Shown: positions 7,381 to 16,637 of the stretch, piece by piece
Numbering within the stretch: the stretch's first letter is position 1
How the letters are laid out: each line of letters begins with the position of its first letter
Assembly: GCA_903849265.1 (NCBI GenBank)
Contig: CAININ010000036.1
Coordinates: 1-33,017, forward strand
From: an uncultured Acidimicrobiaceae bacterium
GTDB lineage: Bacteria > Actinomycetota > Acidimicrobiia > Acidimicrobiales > RAAP-2
Direction: 5' to 3'
DNA length: 33,017 bases
The notes under the pieces: model-generated
Told to the model about the DNA's origin: nothing
Databases searched by the model: none
What the model saw: only the letters and a program-made list of their open reading frames with translations
Made by a program: the position numbers and the translations under genes

Positions 7381-9750
7381 ATGACCCACCTCCTGGCTGA
7401 AGGGGGCTATCAGATCTTCTCACTGGACAGTTCCGAGAAGCTCTGGCTGTACTTCGCACTCGCTTGTTCGCTCGCCGCCATCGTCGTGGCGCTGTTCCTC
7501 GTGCGGGGCGTCCTCGCCGCCGACCAGGGGACAGCCAAGATGCAGGACATCGCCAAGGCGATCCAGGAAGGGGCCGAAGCGTTCCTTTCCCGCCAGTTCA
7601 AGACGATCGGCATCATCATCATCCCGCTGGCCATCCTGATCTTCTTTACCGCCACCAAGGTCACCCATACGGCGACGAGCGCCATCCTGGTTGGCGGCAC
7701 GATGGTCGTGGTCCGTCACACGGTGACCGACCTCACGTTCGCCCAGGCCGGTCTCTACCGGGTCATCTGCTTCCTGGCCGGCGCCATCTGCTCCGGCCTC
7801 ACCGGCTTCATCGGGATGAGCCTGGCTGTGCGCGGCAACGTCCGCACCGCCGCCGCCGCCCGTGAGGGCAAGATGGCTCCGGCCCTCAAGGTCGCCTACC
7901 GGACCGGTGCCATCACCGGCCTGCTCTGCGTTGGTCTCGGCCTGCTGGGCACGACCGTGATCGTCCTGATCTTCCAGAACACGGCCACCGCAGTGCTGAT
8001 CGGCTTCGCTTTCGGCGCCTCGCTGCTCGCGTTGTTCATGCGGGTCGGCGGCGGAATCTTCACCAAGGCGGCCGACGTCGGTGCCGACCTGGTCGGCAAG
8101 GTCGAGGCTGGGATCCCCGAGGACGACCCCCGCAACGCCGCCACCATCGCCGACAACGTGGGCGACAACGTGGGTGACTGCGCAGGCATGGCTGCAGACC
8201 TCTTCGAGTCCTACGTCATCACCATCATCGCCGCAGTCATCCTGGGCGTAACGGCGTTCGGATCGATCGGCCGTGGTGGCGATGCCGCCAAGACGGTCAT
8301 CTTCCCGATCGCCATCCCGGCCATCGGCATCCTGGCCACCATCGTGGGCGTGTTCGTTGTGAAGGCCGGCAAGAAGGACCGCAACGCCATGGCCCCGATC
8401 AATCGGGGCGTCTGGACGGCGGCCATCTTGACCGTCGCCGGATCCGCCATCGTGGCCGGCGCCTACCTCCACTACTGGAAGGCCTTCTACGCCGTCCTGA
8501 CCGGCGTCATCCTCATGCTGGTGGCAAGCCAGATCACCGAGCACTTCACCTCGACCGAGCGTGGCCCGGTGAAGGAAGTCGCCGAGACGGCTCGCACGGG
8601 CCCGGCCACCCTCACCCTCTCCGGCCTGGCCCTCGGCCTCGAGTCGTCGGTGTGGGCGATCATCGCCATCGTCCTGGCCATCGCCGTGTGCATCGGCCTC
8701 GGCGAGGGCAACATCCAGCTCACCTTGTACCTCGTGGCACTCACCGGCATCGGCCTGCTGTCGACCGCCGGCATGATCGTCTCCGAGGACAGCTTCGGTC
8801 CGGTGTCGGACAACGCCGCCGGCGTGGCCGAGATGTCAGGTGAGTTCACCGGCGAGGCCGAGCGGGTCATGGTCAGCCTCGACGCCGTGGGTAACACCAC
8901 CAAGGCCGTCACCAAGGGCGTGGCCATCGGCTCCGCCGTCATCGCCTCGGTAGCCCTGTTCGCCTCGTTCATCGAGACGATCGGGAGCCAGCTCAACCTG
9001 CACCCACCGAGGTTCGCTCCCACAAACTGGCTGTTCGACCTGCCGCAGACATCGATCAACGTGTCTCATCCGACCGTGTTCATCGGCGTGCTCTTGGGCG
9101 GCTCGGTGGCGTTCATCTTCAGCGCACTGGCCATCCGCGCCGTCGGCCGCTCGGCCGGAACCGTCGTCCAAGAGGTGCGCCGCCAGTTCCGCGAGCACCC
9201 GGGGATCATGGACTACACCGAGAAGCCCGAATACGGCAAGGTCATCGCCATCTGCACCGCGGCGAGTCAGCGCGAGCTGGCCACCCCGGCACTTCTGGCC
9301 ATCCTCACCCCGGTCATCGTCGGGTTCGGCATCAACTACTTCGCACTCGGTGCGTTCCTGGTGGGCGCCATCCTGACCGGCCAGCTGATGGCCAACTTCC
9401 TGTCCAACTCGGGCGGGGCGTGGGACAACGCCAAGAAGTACATCGAAGATGGCAACGAAGGCGGCAAGGGATCCGAGGCCCACAAGGCCGCGGTCATCGG
9501 TGACACCATCGGCGACCCGTTCAAGGACACCGCCGGCCCAGCGCTCAACCCGCTGATCAAGGTGATGAACCTGGTATCGCTGCTGATCCTCCCGGCCGTC
9601 ATCACGCTGTCGCACCACACGGCAGCCCGGCTGTCGATCGCCGGTGTCTCGCTGATCGTGCTGCTGGGATCCATCGCCTTCTCCAAGCGCAAGACCGAGA
9701 GCATGGACAGCGACCTTCCCGCCTTCACGCAGCCGGTCGCCCCTCTCTGA
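7381..9750 (+). CDS. hppA: K+-independent H+-translocating pyrophosphatase
   Basis: Membrane-bound proton pump driven by hydrolysis of pyrophosphate. ATG 7381 has GAAGGGAG upstream; the longer ORF from 7327 is not preferred. It has 789 residues with about 16 membrane helices. The pyrophosphate-binding segment DVGADLVGKVEAGIPEDDPRN starts at residue 232 and is followed by NVGDNVGDCAGMAADLFESY. The later acidic cluster GDTIGDPFKDTAGPALNPLIKV is present near the C-terminus. The GNTTK motif places Lys at about residue 508; in this family Lys here marks K+-independent enzymes and Ala marks K+-dependent ones. The pump would scavenge PPi from biosynthesis, including that made by the DNA-replication genes downstream, and energise the membrane. 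Confidence 0.96.
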   Translation: MTHLLAEGGYQIFSLDSSEKLWLYFALACSLAAIVVALFLVRGVLAADQGTAKMQDIAKAIQEGAEAFLSRQFKTIGIIIIPLAILIFFTATKVTHTATSAILVGGTMVVVRHTVTDLTFAQAGLYRVICFLAGAICSGLTGFIGMSLAVRGNVRTAAAAREGKMAPALKVAYRTGAITGLLCVGLGLLGTTVIVLIFQNTATAVLIGFAFGASLLALFMRVGGGIFTKAADVGADLVGKVEAGIPEDDPRNAATIADNVGDNVGDCAGMAADLFESYVITIIAAVILGVTAFGSIGRGGDAAKTVIFPIAIPAIGILATIVGVFVVKAGKKDRNAMAPINRGVWTAAILTVAGSAIVAGAYLHYWKAFYAVLTGVILMLVASQITEHFTSTERGPVKEVAETARTGPATLTLSGLALGLESSVWAIIAIVLAIAVCIGLGEGNIQLTLYLVALTGIGLLSTAGMIVSEDSFGPVSDNAAGVAEMSGEFTGEAERVMVSLDAVGNTTKAVTKGVAIGSAVIASVALFASFIETIGSQLNLHPPRFAPTNWLFDLPQTSINVSHPTVFIGVLLGGSVAFIFSALAIRAVGRSAGTVVQEVRRQFREHPGIMDYTEKPEYGKVIAICTAASQRELATPALLAILTPVIVGFGINYFALGAFLVGAILTGQLMANFLSNSGGAWDNAKKYIEDGNEGGKGSEAHKAAVIGDTIGDPFKDTAGPALNPLIKVMNLVSLLILPAVITLSHHTAARLSIAGVSLIVLLGSIAFSKRKTESMDSDLPAFTQPVAPL

Positions 9751-9815
9751 TCCTTGCGATCACCCGGGCGCACTTCGGCCTCCGGAACACCGAATTCACG
9801 CAGCAAAAAATGTTT

Positions 9816-9841
9816 CCACCGGGGCCGTGAGGCCCCGGTGG
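9816..9841. terminator. Strong 11-bp GC hairpin after hppA
   Basis: CCACCGGGGCC-GTGA-GGCCCCGGTGG is a perfect 11-bp stem with a tetraloop, 65 nt after the hppA stop. No T-tract follows on the plus strand. An A6 run (9805-9810) precedes it, so the minus-strand reading has a T-run after a 5-nt gap. It probably ends hppA transcription and insulates topA. Confidence 0.7.
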
Positions 9842-9895
9842 CGCGTCACCGGGGTTGACAAGCCGGCGTTAGACAGTTCACCCTTTGCCACAGCG

Positions 9896-12754
9896 ATGCC
9901 ACCAACCGACCTGACTGAGACGATCCTCGAAGCCGACGCCGACGATGGTGTCCCCTCCCCCCGACGCGCCCCTCGCGGGTCCGGTGGCGGCAAGAAGCTG
10001 GTGATCGTCGAGTCGCCGGCCAAGGCCAAGACCATCGGCGGGCTCCTGGGTCCGGACTACGTGGTCGAATCCTCGATCGGGCACATCCGGGACCTGGCCA
10101 CGCGTAAGGACCTCCCAGAGGCCTTCAAGCACGAGTCGTGGGCGGACCTCGCCGTCGATGTCGACAATGGGTTCAAGCCCGTCTACATCGTCTCGCCCGA
10201 GAAGAAGTCCCAGGTATCCACCCTCAAGCGGCTGGCCCGCAACGCAGACGAAGTCTTCCTGGCTACGGACGAGGACCGCGAAGGGGAGTCGATCGCCTGG
10301 CACCTCAGCCAGGTCCTGGGACTCCCCGAAGACACTCCCCGGATGGTCTTTCACGAGATCACCGCCCAAGCCATCGAGCGGGCGATCGACGAGTGCCGGA
10401 CCATCGACACCCACCTGGTCGAGGCCCAAGAGGCCCGCCGGATCTTCGACCGCATCTACGGGTTCAAGCTTTCGGACGTCATGCGCCGCAAGACGAACGG
10501 TCGTTCTGCCGGCCGGGTCCAGAGCGTCGCCACCCGGATGGTGGTCGATCGGGAACGCGAGCGGATGGCCTTCCGTTCGGCCGACTGGTGGGGGATCGAC
10601 GCCCAGGTGACCGCAGACGGAGAGGCCGCCCGGTCCGCCGAAGCGGACGTGTCGCGGACCTTTGCTGCCGCTCTGGTGTCGGTCGACGGCACACCTCTGG
10701 CCGCCGGCAAGGACTTCGACGCCTCGGGTCGGCTGGCCCACCCGGACCGCGTGGTGGTGCTGGATCAAGATGAAGCGCGGGCCCTGGCCGCTGGGCTCGA
10801 TGGTGCTGGCCTGACGGTGTCGTCGATGACCCACAAGCCGTTTCGGCGCTCGCCCCGTGCGCCGTTCATCACCTCGACCCTGCAGCAAGAGGCCGGACGA
10901 AAGCTCCGGTTCAGCTCCAAGCGGACCATGTCGGTGGCCCAGGCCCTCTACGAGGCTGGCTGGATCACCTATATGCGGACAGACTCGACGACGCTGTCGA
11001 ACCAGGCCCTGACCGCAGCCCGGTCCCAGGCCACCGCCATGTACGGACCGGCCTATGTCCCGTCTGCTCCCCGGCTCTACAACAAGAAGGTCAAGAACGC
11101 CCAAGAGGCGCACGAGGCCATCCGGCCGGCGGGGGAGACCTTCCGCACCCCGGACGAGGCCGCCCGGTCGCTGTCCGGAGACGAGTTCAAGCTCTACGAC
11201 CTCATTTGGAAGCGGACGGTCGCCTCGCAGATGGCCGACGCCACCGGAACGAGCGCCCAGGTCCGCTTGACCGGCTCGGCCAACGTCGGCGGCATGGCGC
11301 GCTCGGTCGAGTTCGGTGCCTCTGGCACTGTCATCGAGTTCCCGGGCTTCCAGCGGGCGTACGTCGAAGGGGAGGACGACCCCGAAGCGGAGCTGGCCGA
11401 CCGTGAGGTCCACCTCCCGCCGATGGCCGAGGGCGACCCGGCGTCGTTGTCTGGAGTCGAGCCCGGCGGACACGCCACGCAGCCGCCTGCCCGCTACACC
11501 GAGGCCTCACTGGTCAAGGCCATGGAGGAGATCGGCGTGGGGCGTCCCTCCACCTACGCCAGCATCGTGTCCACCATCCTCGACCGTGGCTACGCATGGA
11601 AGAAGGGCCCGGCCATGGTGCCGTCCCTGACGGCCTTCGGTGTCGTCGGCTTGCTCGAGCAGCACTTCGCCGACCTCGTCGACTACGGGCTGACTGCATC
11701 GATGGAGGACGACCTCGATGAGATCGCCGGCGGCGAACAGGACATGGCTCACTGGCTGGGGGACTTCTACTTCGGCCCCGGCGGCTCGGGCGGGCTGCGC
11801 GACCAGCTCGAGCGCAACCTCGACGCCATCGACGCCAGCGCGGTCAACGCCGTCCCGATCGGGATGGCCGCCGACGGCCAGGAGATCGTGGCTCGTTCGG
11901 GCAAGTTCGGTCCCTACCTGAAGAAGGGCGAGGAGACCGTCTCCATCCCCGAGGACCTCGCTCCTGACGAGATCACCGTCGAGAAGGCTGAGGAGCTCCT
12001 TGCCGCTCCGTCGTCCGACCGCGTCCTCGGCACCGACCCCGAGTCCGGCCTCGAGGTCCAGGTGAAGGCCGGCCGCTTCGGCCCCTACGTGCAGCTCGGC
12101 GAACTCGTCGAGGGGGGAGAGAAGCCCCGCACGTCGTCGCTGTTCGCCTCGATGACCCCGGCCACGATCACGTTCGAGGAAGCCCAGCAGCTCCTCCAGA
12201 TCCCCCGTGTGGTCGGAGCGGATCCGACGACGGGTGAGGAGATCGTCGCCTTCAACGGGAAGTTCGGCCCCTATATGAAGAAGGGGACCGACACCCGCAG
12301 CCTGTTGACCGAGGACCAGATCCTCAACATCACGGTCGACGAGGCCATGGCGATCTACGCCCAGCCCAAGGCCCGGGGACGCAACGCCAAGGCGCCGCTG
12401 CGCGACATGGGAGCGGACCCCGACACCGGTCTGCCCATGGTGGTCAAGGACGGCCGGTTCGGCCCGTATGTGACCGACGGCGTCACCAACGCCTCGCTTC
12501 GTCGTGGGGACGACGTGGAAGAGCTCACCGTCGAGCGAGCGTCGGAGCTGCTGGCCGAACGCCGGGCAGCGGGCCCATCGAAGAAGAAGGCGGCCAAGAA
12601 GAAGGCGCCGGCCAAGAAGAAGGCCGCCGCCAAGAAGGCCCCGGCCAAGAAGTCGGCGGCGAAGAAAGCTGCTGCCACCAAGAAAGCTGCGGCCACGAAG
12701 AAGGCGGCAGCTCCCATCCTCGCGGTGGCACCGAGCACCAGCGACGACGAGTGA
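9896..12754 (+). CDS. topA: DNA topoisomerase I (type IA)
   Basis: Relaxes negative supercoils by a transient 5'-phosphotyrosine link. ATG 9896 gives 952 residues; the earlier GTG at 9827 lies on the hppA terminator hairpin and is rejected. The TOPRIM domain begins with KKLVIVESPAKAKTIGGLLG and includes the acidic FLATDEDREGE. The active-site Tyr is in WITYMRTDSTT (about residue 359). VGRPSTYASI is conserved in the family. The C-terminal part carries four repeats with (K/R)FGPY and no zinc fingers, as in actinobacterial TopA. The last 60 residues are a Lys/Ala tail of KKAPAKK-type repeats, likely a DNA-binding extension. Its stop overlaps the tmk GTG by 4 nt. Confidence 0.96.
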   Translation: MPPTDLTETILEADADDGVPSPRRAPRGSGGGKKLVIVESPAKAKTIGGLLGPDYVVESSIGHIRDLATRKDLPEAFKHESWADLAVDVDNGFKPVYIVSPEKKSQVSTLKRLARNADEVFLATDEDREGESIAWHLSQVLGLPEDTPRMVFHEITAQAIERAIDECRTIDTHLVEAQEARRIFDRIYGFKLSDVMRRKTNGRSAGRVQSVATRMVVDRERERMAFRSADWWGIDAQVTADGEAARSAEADVSRTFAAALVSVDGTPLAAGKDFDASGRLAHPDRVVVLDQDEARALAAGLDGAGLTVSSMTHKPFRRSPRAPFITSTLQQEAGRKLRFSSKRTMSVAQALYEAGWITYMRTDSTTLSNQALTAARSQATAMYGPAYVPSAPRLYNKKVKNAQEAHEAIRPAGETFRTPDEAARSLSGDEFKLYDLIWKRTVASQMADATGTSAQVRLTGSANVGGMARSVEFGASGTVIEFPGFQRAYVEGEDDPEAELADREVHLPPMAEGDPASLSGVEPGGHATQPPARYTEASLVKAMEEIGVGRPSTYASIVSTILDRGYAWKKGPAMVPSLTAFGVVGLLEQHFADLVDYGLTASMEDDLDEIAGGEQDMAHWLGDFYFGPGGSGGLRDQLERNLDAIDASAVNAVPIGMAADGQEIVARSGKFGPYLKKGEETVSIPEDLAPDEITVEKAEELLAAPSSDRVLGTDPESGLEVQVKAGRFGPYVQLGELVEGGEKPRTSSLFASMTPATITFEEAQQLLQIPRVVGADPTTGEEIVAFNGKFGPYMKKGTDTRSLLTEDQILNITVDEAMAIYAQPKARGRNAKAPLRDMGADPDTGLPMVVKDGRFGPYVTDGVTNASLRRGDDVEELTVERASELLAERRAAGPSKKKAAKKKAPAKKKAAAKKAPAKKSAAKKAAATKKAAATKKAAAPILAVAPSTSDDE

Positions 12755-13434
12755 CCGTGGCACGGGGCCGGCTCATCGCCCTGGAAGGGATCGACGGCTG
12801 CGGAAAGTCGACCCAGGCCCGCATCCTGTCCGAACGGCTCGGTGCGGTCTCCACCTTCGAACCGGGCGCCACACCGCTCGGGTCGTCGCTGCGCGCGCTG
12901 CTGCTCGACCGTGGAAGCGCCCCGGTGTCTGACCGTGCCGAGGCGTTGTTGATGGCGGCAGACCGGGCCCAGCACGTGGCCGAGGTGATCGAGCCCGCGC
13001 TCGACGCCGGCCGCTGGGTCGTGACCGACCGCTTCGCGGCGTCCACTCTGGCCTACCAAGGGTTCGGACGCGGGCTCGATCGTGCAACGCTCGAGACGTT
13101 GGTGCTGTGGGCGACCGGTGGCCTCCGTCCTGATCTCACCGTGCTGTTCGACCTTCCGGTGGAAGTGGCTGCAGCTCGTCGCAACGGTGGAGCGGTCGAC
13201 CGGATGGAGGCCGAGGGAGCTGCGTTCGCACAACGGGTGGCCGATGGGTTCCTGGCGCTGGCTAGCGAAGGCCGGGACCCGTGGCTGGTGCTCGACGCCA
13301 CCGAACCGGTCGACTCGATCGCAGCCACCGTGTGGGATGCCATTGAAGTCTTGGCTGGACCCTCTGGCACGGGTGGTGCGGACGGCATCAGAGGCGCAGA
13401 CGGTGCGGGCGGCATCGGAGGCCATGCCCGGTGA
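12751..13434 (+). CDS. tmk: Thymidylate kinase
   Basis: Phosphorylates dTMP to dTDP with ATP, an essential cytoplasmic step in dTTP synthesis. 227 residues from GTG 12751, which overlaps the topA stop (GTGA). The P-loop is GIDGCGKST (residues 13-21). The DR motif with the dTMP-binding segment is TDRFAASTLAYQG, and RAEALLMAADRAQHV is the usual helix. The lid region (ARRNGGAVDRMEAEG) is short. The C-terminus ends in an unusual Gly-rich tail (GTGGADGIRGADGAGGIGG) of about 25 residues that has no obvious role and may be disordered. The downstream holB start again overlaps by GTGA, so the trio is one operon. Confidence 0.95.
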   Translation: MTVARGRLIALEGIDGCGKSTQARILSERLGAVSTFEPGATPLGSSLRALLLDRGSAPVSDRAEALLMAADRAQHVAEVIEPALDAGRWVVTDRFAASTLAYQGFGRGLDRATLETLVLWATGGLRPDLTVLFDLPVEVAAARRNGGAVDRMEAEGAAFAQRVADGFLALASEGRDPWLVLDATEPVDSIAATVWDAIEVLAGPSGTGGADGIRGADGAGGIGGHAR

Positions 13435-14546
13435 GCGGCACCGACGAGGCCTCGGGCCCTTCGTTCCTATTGTTCAGCGGCGTTGTCGGCCAGGACCGGG
13501 CTGTGTCGCGATTGATGGACGCCGCTCGTCAGCCGGTGCACGCCTACCTGTTCCACGGGCCGGCAGGCAGTGGTAAACGGGTAGCGGCGCGTGGACTGGC
13601 CGCAGCACTCCTGTGTCCTGACGGTGGCTGCGGGGTGTGCAACTCGTGTCGACGGGCCCTGGCCGGAACCCATCCCGACCTCGTGACCGTGGAGCGCACC
13701 GGTGCCGCTCTCGACGTCGACGATGCCCGGGAGATCACCATGCGGGCCCAGCGGCGTCCACTCGAGTCCGCCCGACAGGTGCTCTTGGTCCCTGACGTGC
13801 ACCTGGCAGCGAAGGCGGCACCCGCGCTCCTCAAGACGGTCGAGGAACCCCCGCCGTCGACGATCTTCATCTTGCTGGCCGACGACCTGCCGGCCGGGTT
13901 GGCCACCATCATCAGTCGGTGCGTGCAGGTACCGTTCACCGCGCTTGCTCCTCAGGTGGTCCAGGAGTGGCTGATCGGCCGGGGCGTGGCTGCAGATGTG
14001 GCCGAGACGGTGGCGGCCGCATCGGGAGGGAACCTGGACCGGGCCCGTCTGCTGGCGGACGACCCGGGGTTCGACGAGCGCCGCCAGCAGTGGCGAGCGG
14101 TCCCCGGTCGGCTCGACGGCACCGGAGCCGCAGCCGCAGCCGTCGCCGACGACCTTCTCGGTCTGGCCGATGGGGCGCTGGCTCCGTTGCGTGAGCGCCA
14201 TGCCCAAGAGTTCGCGGCGCTGGAGGAGCAGGCGGAGGCCACAGGGGCTCGTGGCGTGCCAGGGCGCAAAGGTGTGGAGGACCGTCACAAGCGCGAGGAG
14301 CGCCGGTGTCGGACCGACGACCTCCGGATGGGGCTCGCCACCTTGGCCGAGGCCTACCGTGACCGGCTGGTGGCGACGGTGGAGGGGGACGTCCTTGCCG
14401 GCCTCCCCGGAGTCGATGCTGATCGCCGCGAGGCGGCCGCACATGTGGACGCCGTAGGCCGGGCATCGGCGGCCCTGTCACGCAACGTGCGCGAGGGGCT
14501 GCTCCTCGAAGCGCTGATGGTCGAGCTGTCCGGCATGCTGGAGTGA
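13431..14546 (+). CDS. holB: DNA polymerase III delta' subunit (clamp-loader ATPase family)
   Basis: Part of the clamp loader that places the beta sliding clamp on DNA. 371 residues from GTG 13431, overlapping the tmk stop by 4 nt. It has a P-loop-like GPAGSGKR (residues 43-50), a zinc module with Cys at 62, 67, 70 and 73 (CPDGGCGVCNSC), the LLKTVEEPP segment, and the SRC motif in ATIISRCVQVPF typical of clamp-loader proteins. The C-terminal half is helical and matches the collar region loosely. It contains a charged stretch (GRKGVEDRHKREERR) often seen in actinobacterial versions. The order topA-tmk-holB is the familiar actinobacterial arrangement. Confidence 0.92.
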   Translation: MSGTDEASGPSFLLFSGVVGQDRAVSRLMDAARQPVHAYLFHGPAGSGKRVAARGLAAALLCPDGGCGVCNSCRRALAGTHPDLVTVERTGAALDVDDAREITMRAQRRPLESARQVLLVPDVHLAAKAAPALLKTVEEPPPSTIFILLADDLPAGLATIISRCVQVPFTALAPQVVQEWLIGRGVAADVAETVAAASGGNLDRARLLADDPGFDERRQQWRAVPGRLDGTGAAAAAVADDLLGLADGALAPLRERHAQEFAALEEQAEATGARGVPGRKGVEDRHKREERRCRTDDLRMGLATLAEAYRDRLVATVEGDVLAGLPGVDADRREAAAHVDAVGRASAALSRNVREGLLLEALMVELSGMLE

Positions 14547-14566
14547 GCCGGGTGCGCCGCGTCGGA

Positions 14567-14572
14567 TAGATT
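14567..14572 (+). promoter_or_regulatory. Putative -10 element of tRNA-Thr
   Basis: TAGATT lies 9 nt before the first base of the mature tRNA, with a weak TGAGCC about 17 bp upstream as a possible -35. It lies between the holB stop and the tRNA. Confidence 0.45.
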
Positions 14573-14581
14573 GATGCTTTG

Positions 14582-14657
14582 GCCTGGGTAGCTCAGTCGG
14601 TAGAGCAACGCACTCGTAATGCGTAGGTCAGGAGTTCAATTCTCCTCCCAGGCTCCA
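14582..14657 (+). tRNA. tRNA-Thr (anticodon CGU, reads ACG)
   Basis: Full cloverleaf: acceptor GCCTGGG pairs with CCCAGGC, D-arm GCTC/GAGC, anticodon stem ACGCA/TGCGT with loop CTCGTAA (anticodon CGT at the centre), T-arm AGGAG/CTCCT with TTCAATT loop, discriminator T and an encoded CCA. All stems are paired. Decodes the ACG threonine codon, which is common in this high-GC genome. Confidence 0.97.
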
Positions 14658-15388
14658 GAAGTGCAGGTCAACCGCCAATCACACAAGGTGCAGGTCCCGC
14701 CTCCCCATCTGTTGGCGGCGAATGCCCGTGCGCCTGCGGGCGACACGGTCAGACCATGACCACGATTGCGTCACAAGACCCAGAAATCCATAGTTCTGGC
14801 AATCCCTTCGTTGTTCCTCAGGGTCTGTGTTGGGTCGTGCCACCGTCACCCTGATTCCGGTAGCGATGCCTCTGGGAGAGGCGGTGTGGGGCTCTGCCAC
14901 GATTCCTAGTGGAGTGCCGGTGTCTGCAACTCTCATTCTGATTGAGCCAACTCCCTTCATCTCCGTCGGTCCGGTTTGCCGAGCGCCACCTGACGCACAG
15001 CTCACTACGAACATCCTGAAGGTGGCGACCATCTCCTTGGTTCATCTACGAAGAACCCGAGTGTCGGTCGCAACGTGTCGACTCGAAACTTGACCCCTCA
15101 CTTGCACCGCTGACTCTGTTGAACGGCCTCATCTGTGAGGACTCGTCGGCGACCCAGCACTATGGGCTGGATGATCTCCTTCGCTTGCCAAGGCAAAGGG
15201 ATCGCTCTTGGAAAGGCATGGCCGAAGAAGCCTTTCTCAACACGGTGGCGTGGCATCCGTTAGTGGCCAGCCATCCGACGATCGGCCCTCCTGCGGCTCC
15301 CCAAATCTCTCCCTAACTCTTCCCCCAGCCGTTGGGGCCAGGACCGACGGGCGACCCGGCGTGTCACCCGGAGTGAGATGCTTGGTCG
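14658..15388 (+). other. Poorly coding stretch of about 730 bp after the tRNA
   Basis: This stretch has visibly lower GC than its neighbours and no convincing gene. ORFs of 88 aa (14827-15093, plus) and 117 aa (14679-15032, minus) overlap each other, have no good ribosome-binding site and resemble nothing I know. A spaced inverted repeat (CCGCCAA near 14672 and TTGGCGG near 14714) is the only structure seen. The position right after a tRNA 3' end is typical for remnants of integrated elements, but I see no integrase and no second copy of the tRNA end in the window. Confidence 0.5.
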
Positions 15389-15862
15389 GTGACCATCACC
15401 CTGCACCCTGCCCTCGAACCGCTTGCTGCCCTGGTGGGAACCTGGACCGGTTCAGGTCACGGGGAGTATCCGACGATCGAAGACTTCGACTACGAGGAGA
15501 CCGTCACGTTCTCTCACGTCGGCAAGCCGTTCCTCACTTACACCCAGTCGACTAATCACCCAGACGACGGGCGGCTGCTCCACAGCGAAACTGGCTTCTG
15601 GCGCCTGGTGCGACCGGACTGGGCCGAGGTCGTCATCGCGCAACCGACGGGGATTGCAGAGGTTGGCGAAGGTGCTGTTGCCGGCTCCTCCATCCGACTC
15701 CGATCAACGGCGATCGCCCGCACCCCGACCGCCAAAGAGGTGACGGCCGTCGAGCGAGACGTCACCGTCGATGGTGACGTGCTCCGGTACTCGCTGCGGA
15801 TGGCTGCTGTGGGTCAGCCGCTCACCCATCACCTTTCGGCCGAGCTGCATCGCATCGGATAG
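15389..15862 (+). CDS. Nitrobindin-like heme-binding beta-barrel protein (DUF1794/FABP-like)
   Basis: 157 residues, cytoplasmic. The N-terminal [16 protein letters not shown] matches the GxWxGxG signature of nitrobindins, and [25 protein letters not shown] and the repeated beta-strands fit a ten-stranded barrel. [11 protein letters not shown] at the end supplies the conserved His (147 or 148) expected to bind heme iron. Family members bind ferric heme and isomerise peroxynitrite to nitrate or sense NO. The GTG start has a GATGCT hexamer 6 nt upstream, so the mRNA may be leaderless. It stands alone between the post-tRNA stretch and a convergent membrane-protein gene. Confidence 0.85.
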   Translation: MTITLHPALEPLAALVGTWTGSGHGEYPTIEDFDYEETVTFSHVGKPFLTYTQSTNHPDDGRLLHSETGFWRLVRPDWAEVVIAQPTGIAEVGEGAVAGSSIRLRSTAIARTPTAKEVTAVERDVTVDGDVLRYSLRMAAVGQPLTHHLSAELHRIG

Positions 15863-15954
15863 GAGCCGGCACGTCTGATCCGGGATTGAACTGAAGTCAC
15901 CGGCGAACGAGGCTGCGAATCCGTCGGATGAGGTCCGCGAGTCGTGGTCGTTGT

Positions 15955-16536
15955 TCAGTTGCTCCCGGACCGCGGTGGAGCAACCAGGAACTGCTGATGC
16001 CACAGCGACGGCAGGGTCCCCTCGTGCCCTCGCAGGCGGGCGACGGTCGAGGACGTTCGCTTCAGGATTGAGATGGCACTGCTGGCCAGGAGGATCGCGA
16101 ACGGGATCTCGAGCACTGCGGCGCTGAGGATCGCTCCCCACTGCTCTCCGGTGCCATACGAGAGTGCAACATCGAACCACGCGTCCGTGAAGAGCATGGT
16201 CGAAGAAACCAGCAATCCGAGGATGGCCACCTGTCGGTGGCGGAATCCGAGCCAAGCTGTTGTCATCAGCACCAAGGCGAGCATGACGTCGAAGCCGACC
16301 CATGCAACCCGCCAGGCCCCGCCGGATTCGGCTAGTGGCAGCGATAAGGCGAGGTAGCCGATCCATGGCAGCATGACCAGCGCGCCGATGGCGGCTGCCA
16401 CGATCGAGAGCCTCCGCCTTCTGATGACGCCCGAGGTCCCAGTCGGTCGTTCGACCAGTTGATCCAACAGGCGGGCAACCGCGGCTCGCTCCCCAGGGGT
16501 CCAGGAACGCACCTCACTCGCTGTTGGCATAGCCAT
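15955..16536 (-). CDS. Hypothetical four-TM membrane protein
   Basis: The ORF track starts at 16698, but the first 54 residues are low-quality and cross the intergenic repeats. ATG 16536 has AGAGAGG 8 nt upstream and begins MAMPTASEVRSWTPGERAAV, giving 193 residues. A cytosolic helix with VARLLDQLVERP is followed by four hydrophobic segments: LSIVAAAIGALVMLPWIGYLAL, WRVAWVGFDVMLALVLMTTAW, QVAILGLLVSSTMLFTDAWF and WGAILSAAVLEIPFAILLAS. The tail is basic and soluble. I recognise no named family. It is divergent from the Nudix gene across a repeat-bearing intergenic region. Confidence 0.75.
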   Translation of the reverse strand: MAMPTASEVRSWTPGERAAVARLLDQLVERPTGTSGVIRRRRLSIVAAAIGALVMLPWIGYLALSLPLAESGGAWRVAWVGFDVMLALVLMTTAWLGFRHRQVAILGLLVSSTMLFTDAWFDVALSYGTGEQWGAILSAAVLEIPFAILLASSAISILKRTSSTVARLRGHEGTLPSLWHQQFLVAPPRSGSN

Positions 16537-16637
16537 GACAGTGACCTCTCTCGTCTCCGAACGCAGCGTCCGCCCAACCGTTCTAGGTGGTCTTCGGGAT
16601 GGTGAACGTGTTGGCACGGACGGTATACGCCCCACAC

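Noticed and set aside
9855-9883. TTGACA as the -35 of topA
   Set aside because: A perfect -35 hexamer, but no acceptable -10 at 16-18 bp; TTAGAC follows after only 8 bp. Left unassigned.
9878-11473. 531-aa ORF on the minus strand
   Set aside because: Shadow of topA with no recognisable domain.
14827-15093. 88-aa plus-strand ORF in the post-tRNA stretch
   Set aside because: No ribosome-binding site, no family resemblance, and overlaps minus-strand ORFs of equal quality.
15119-15316. 65-aa plus-strand ORF before the nitrobindin-like gene
   Set aside because: TTG start without a ribosome-binding site and no recognisable features.
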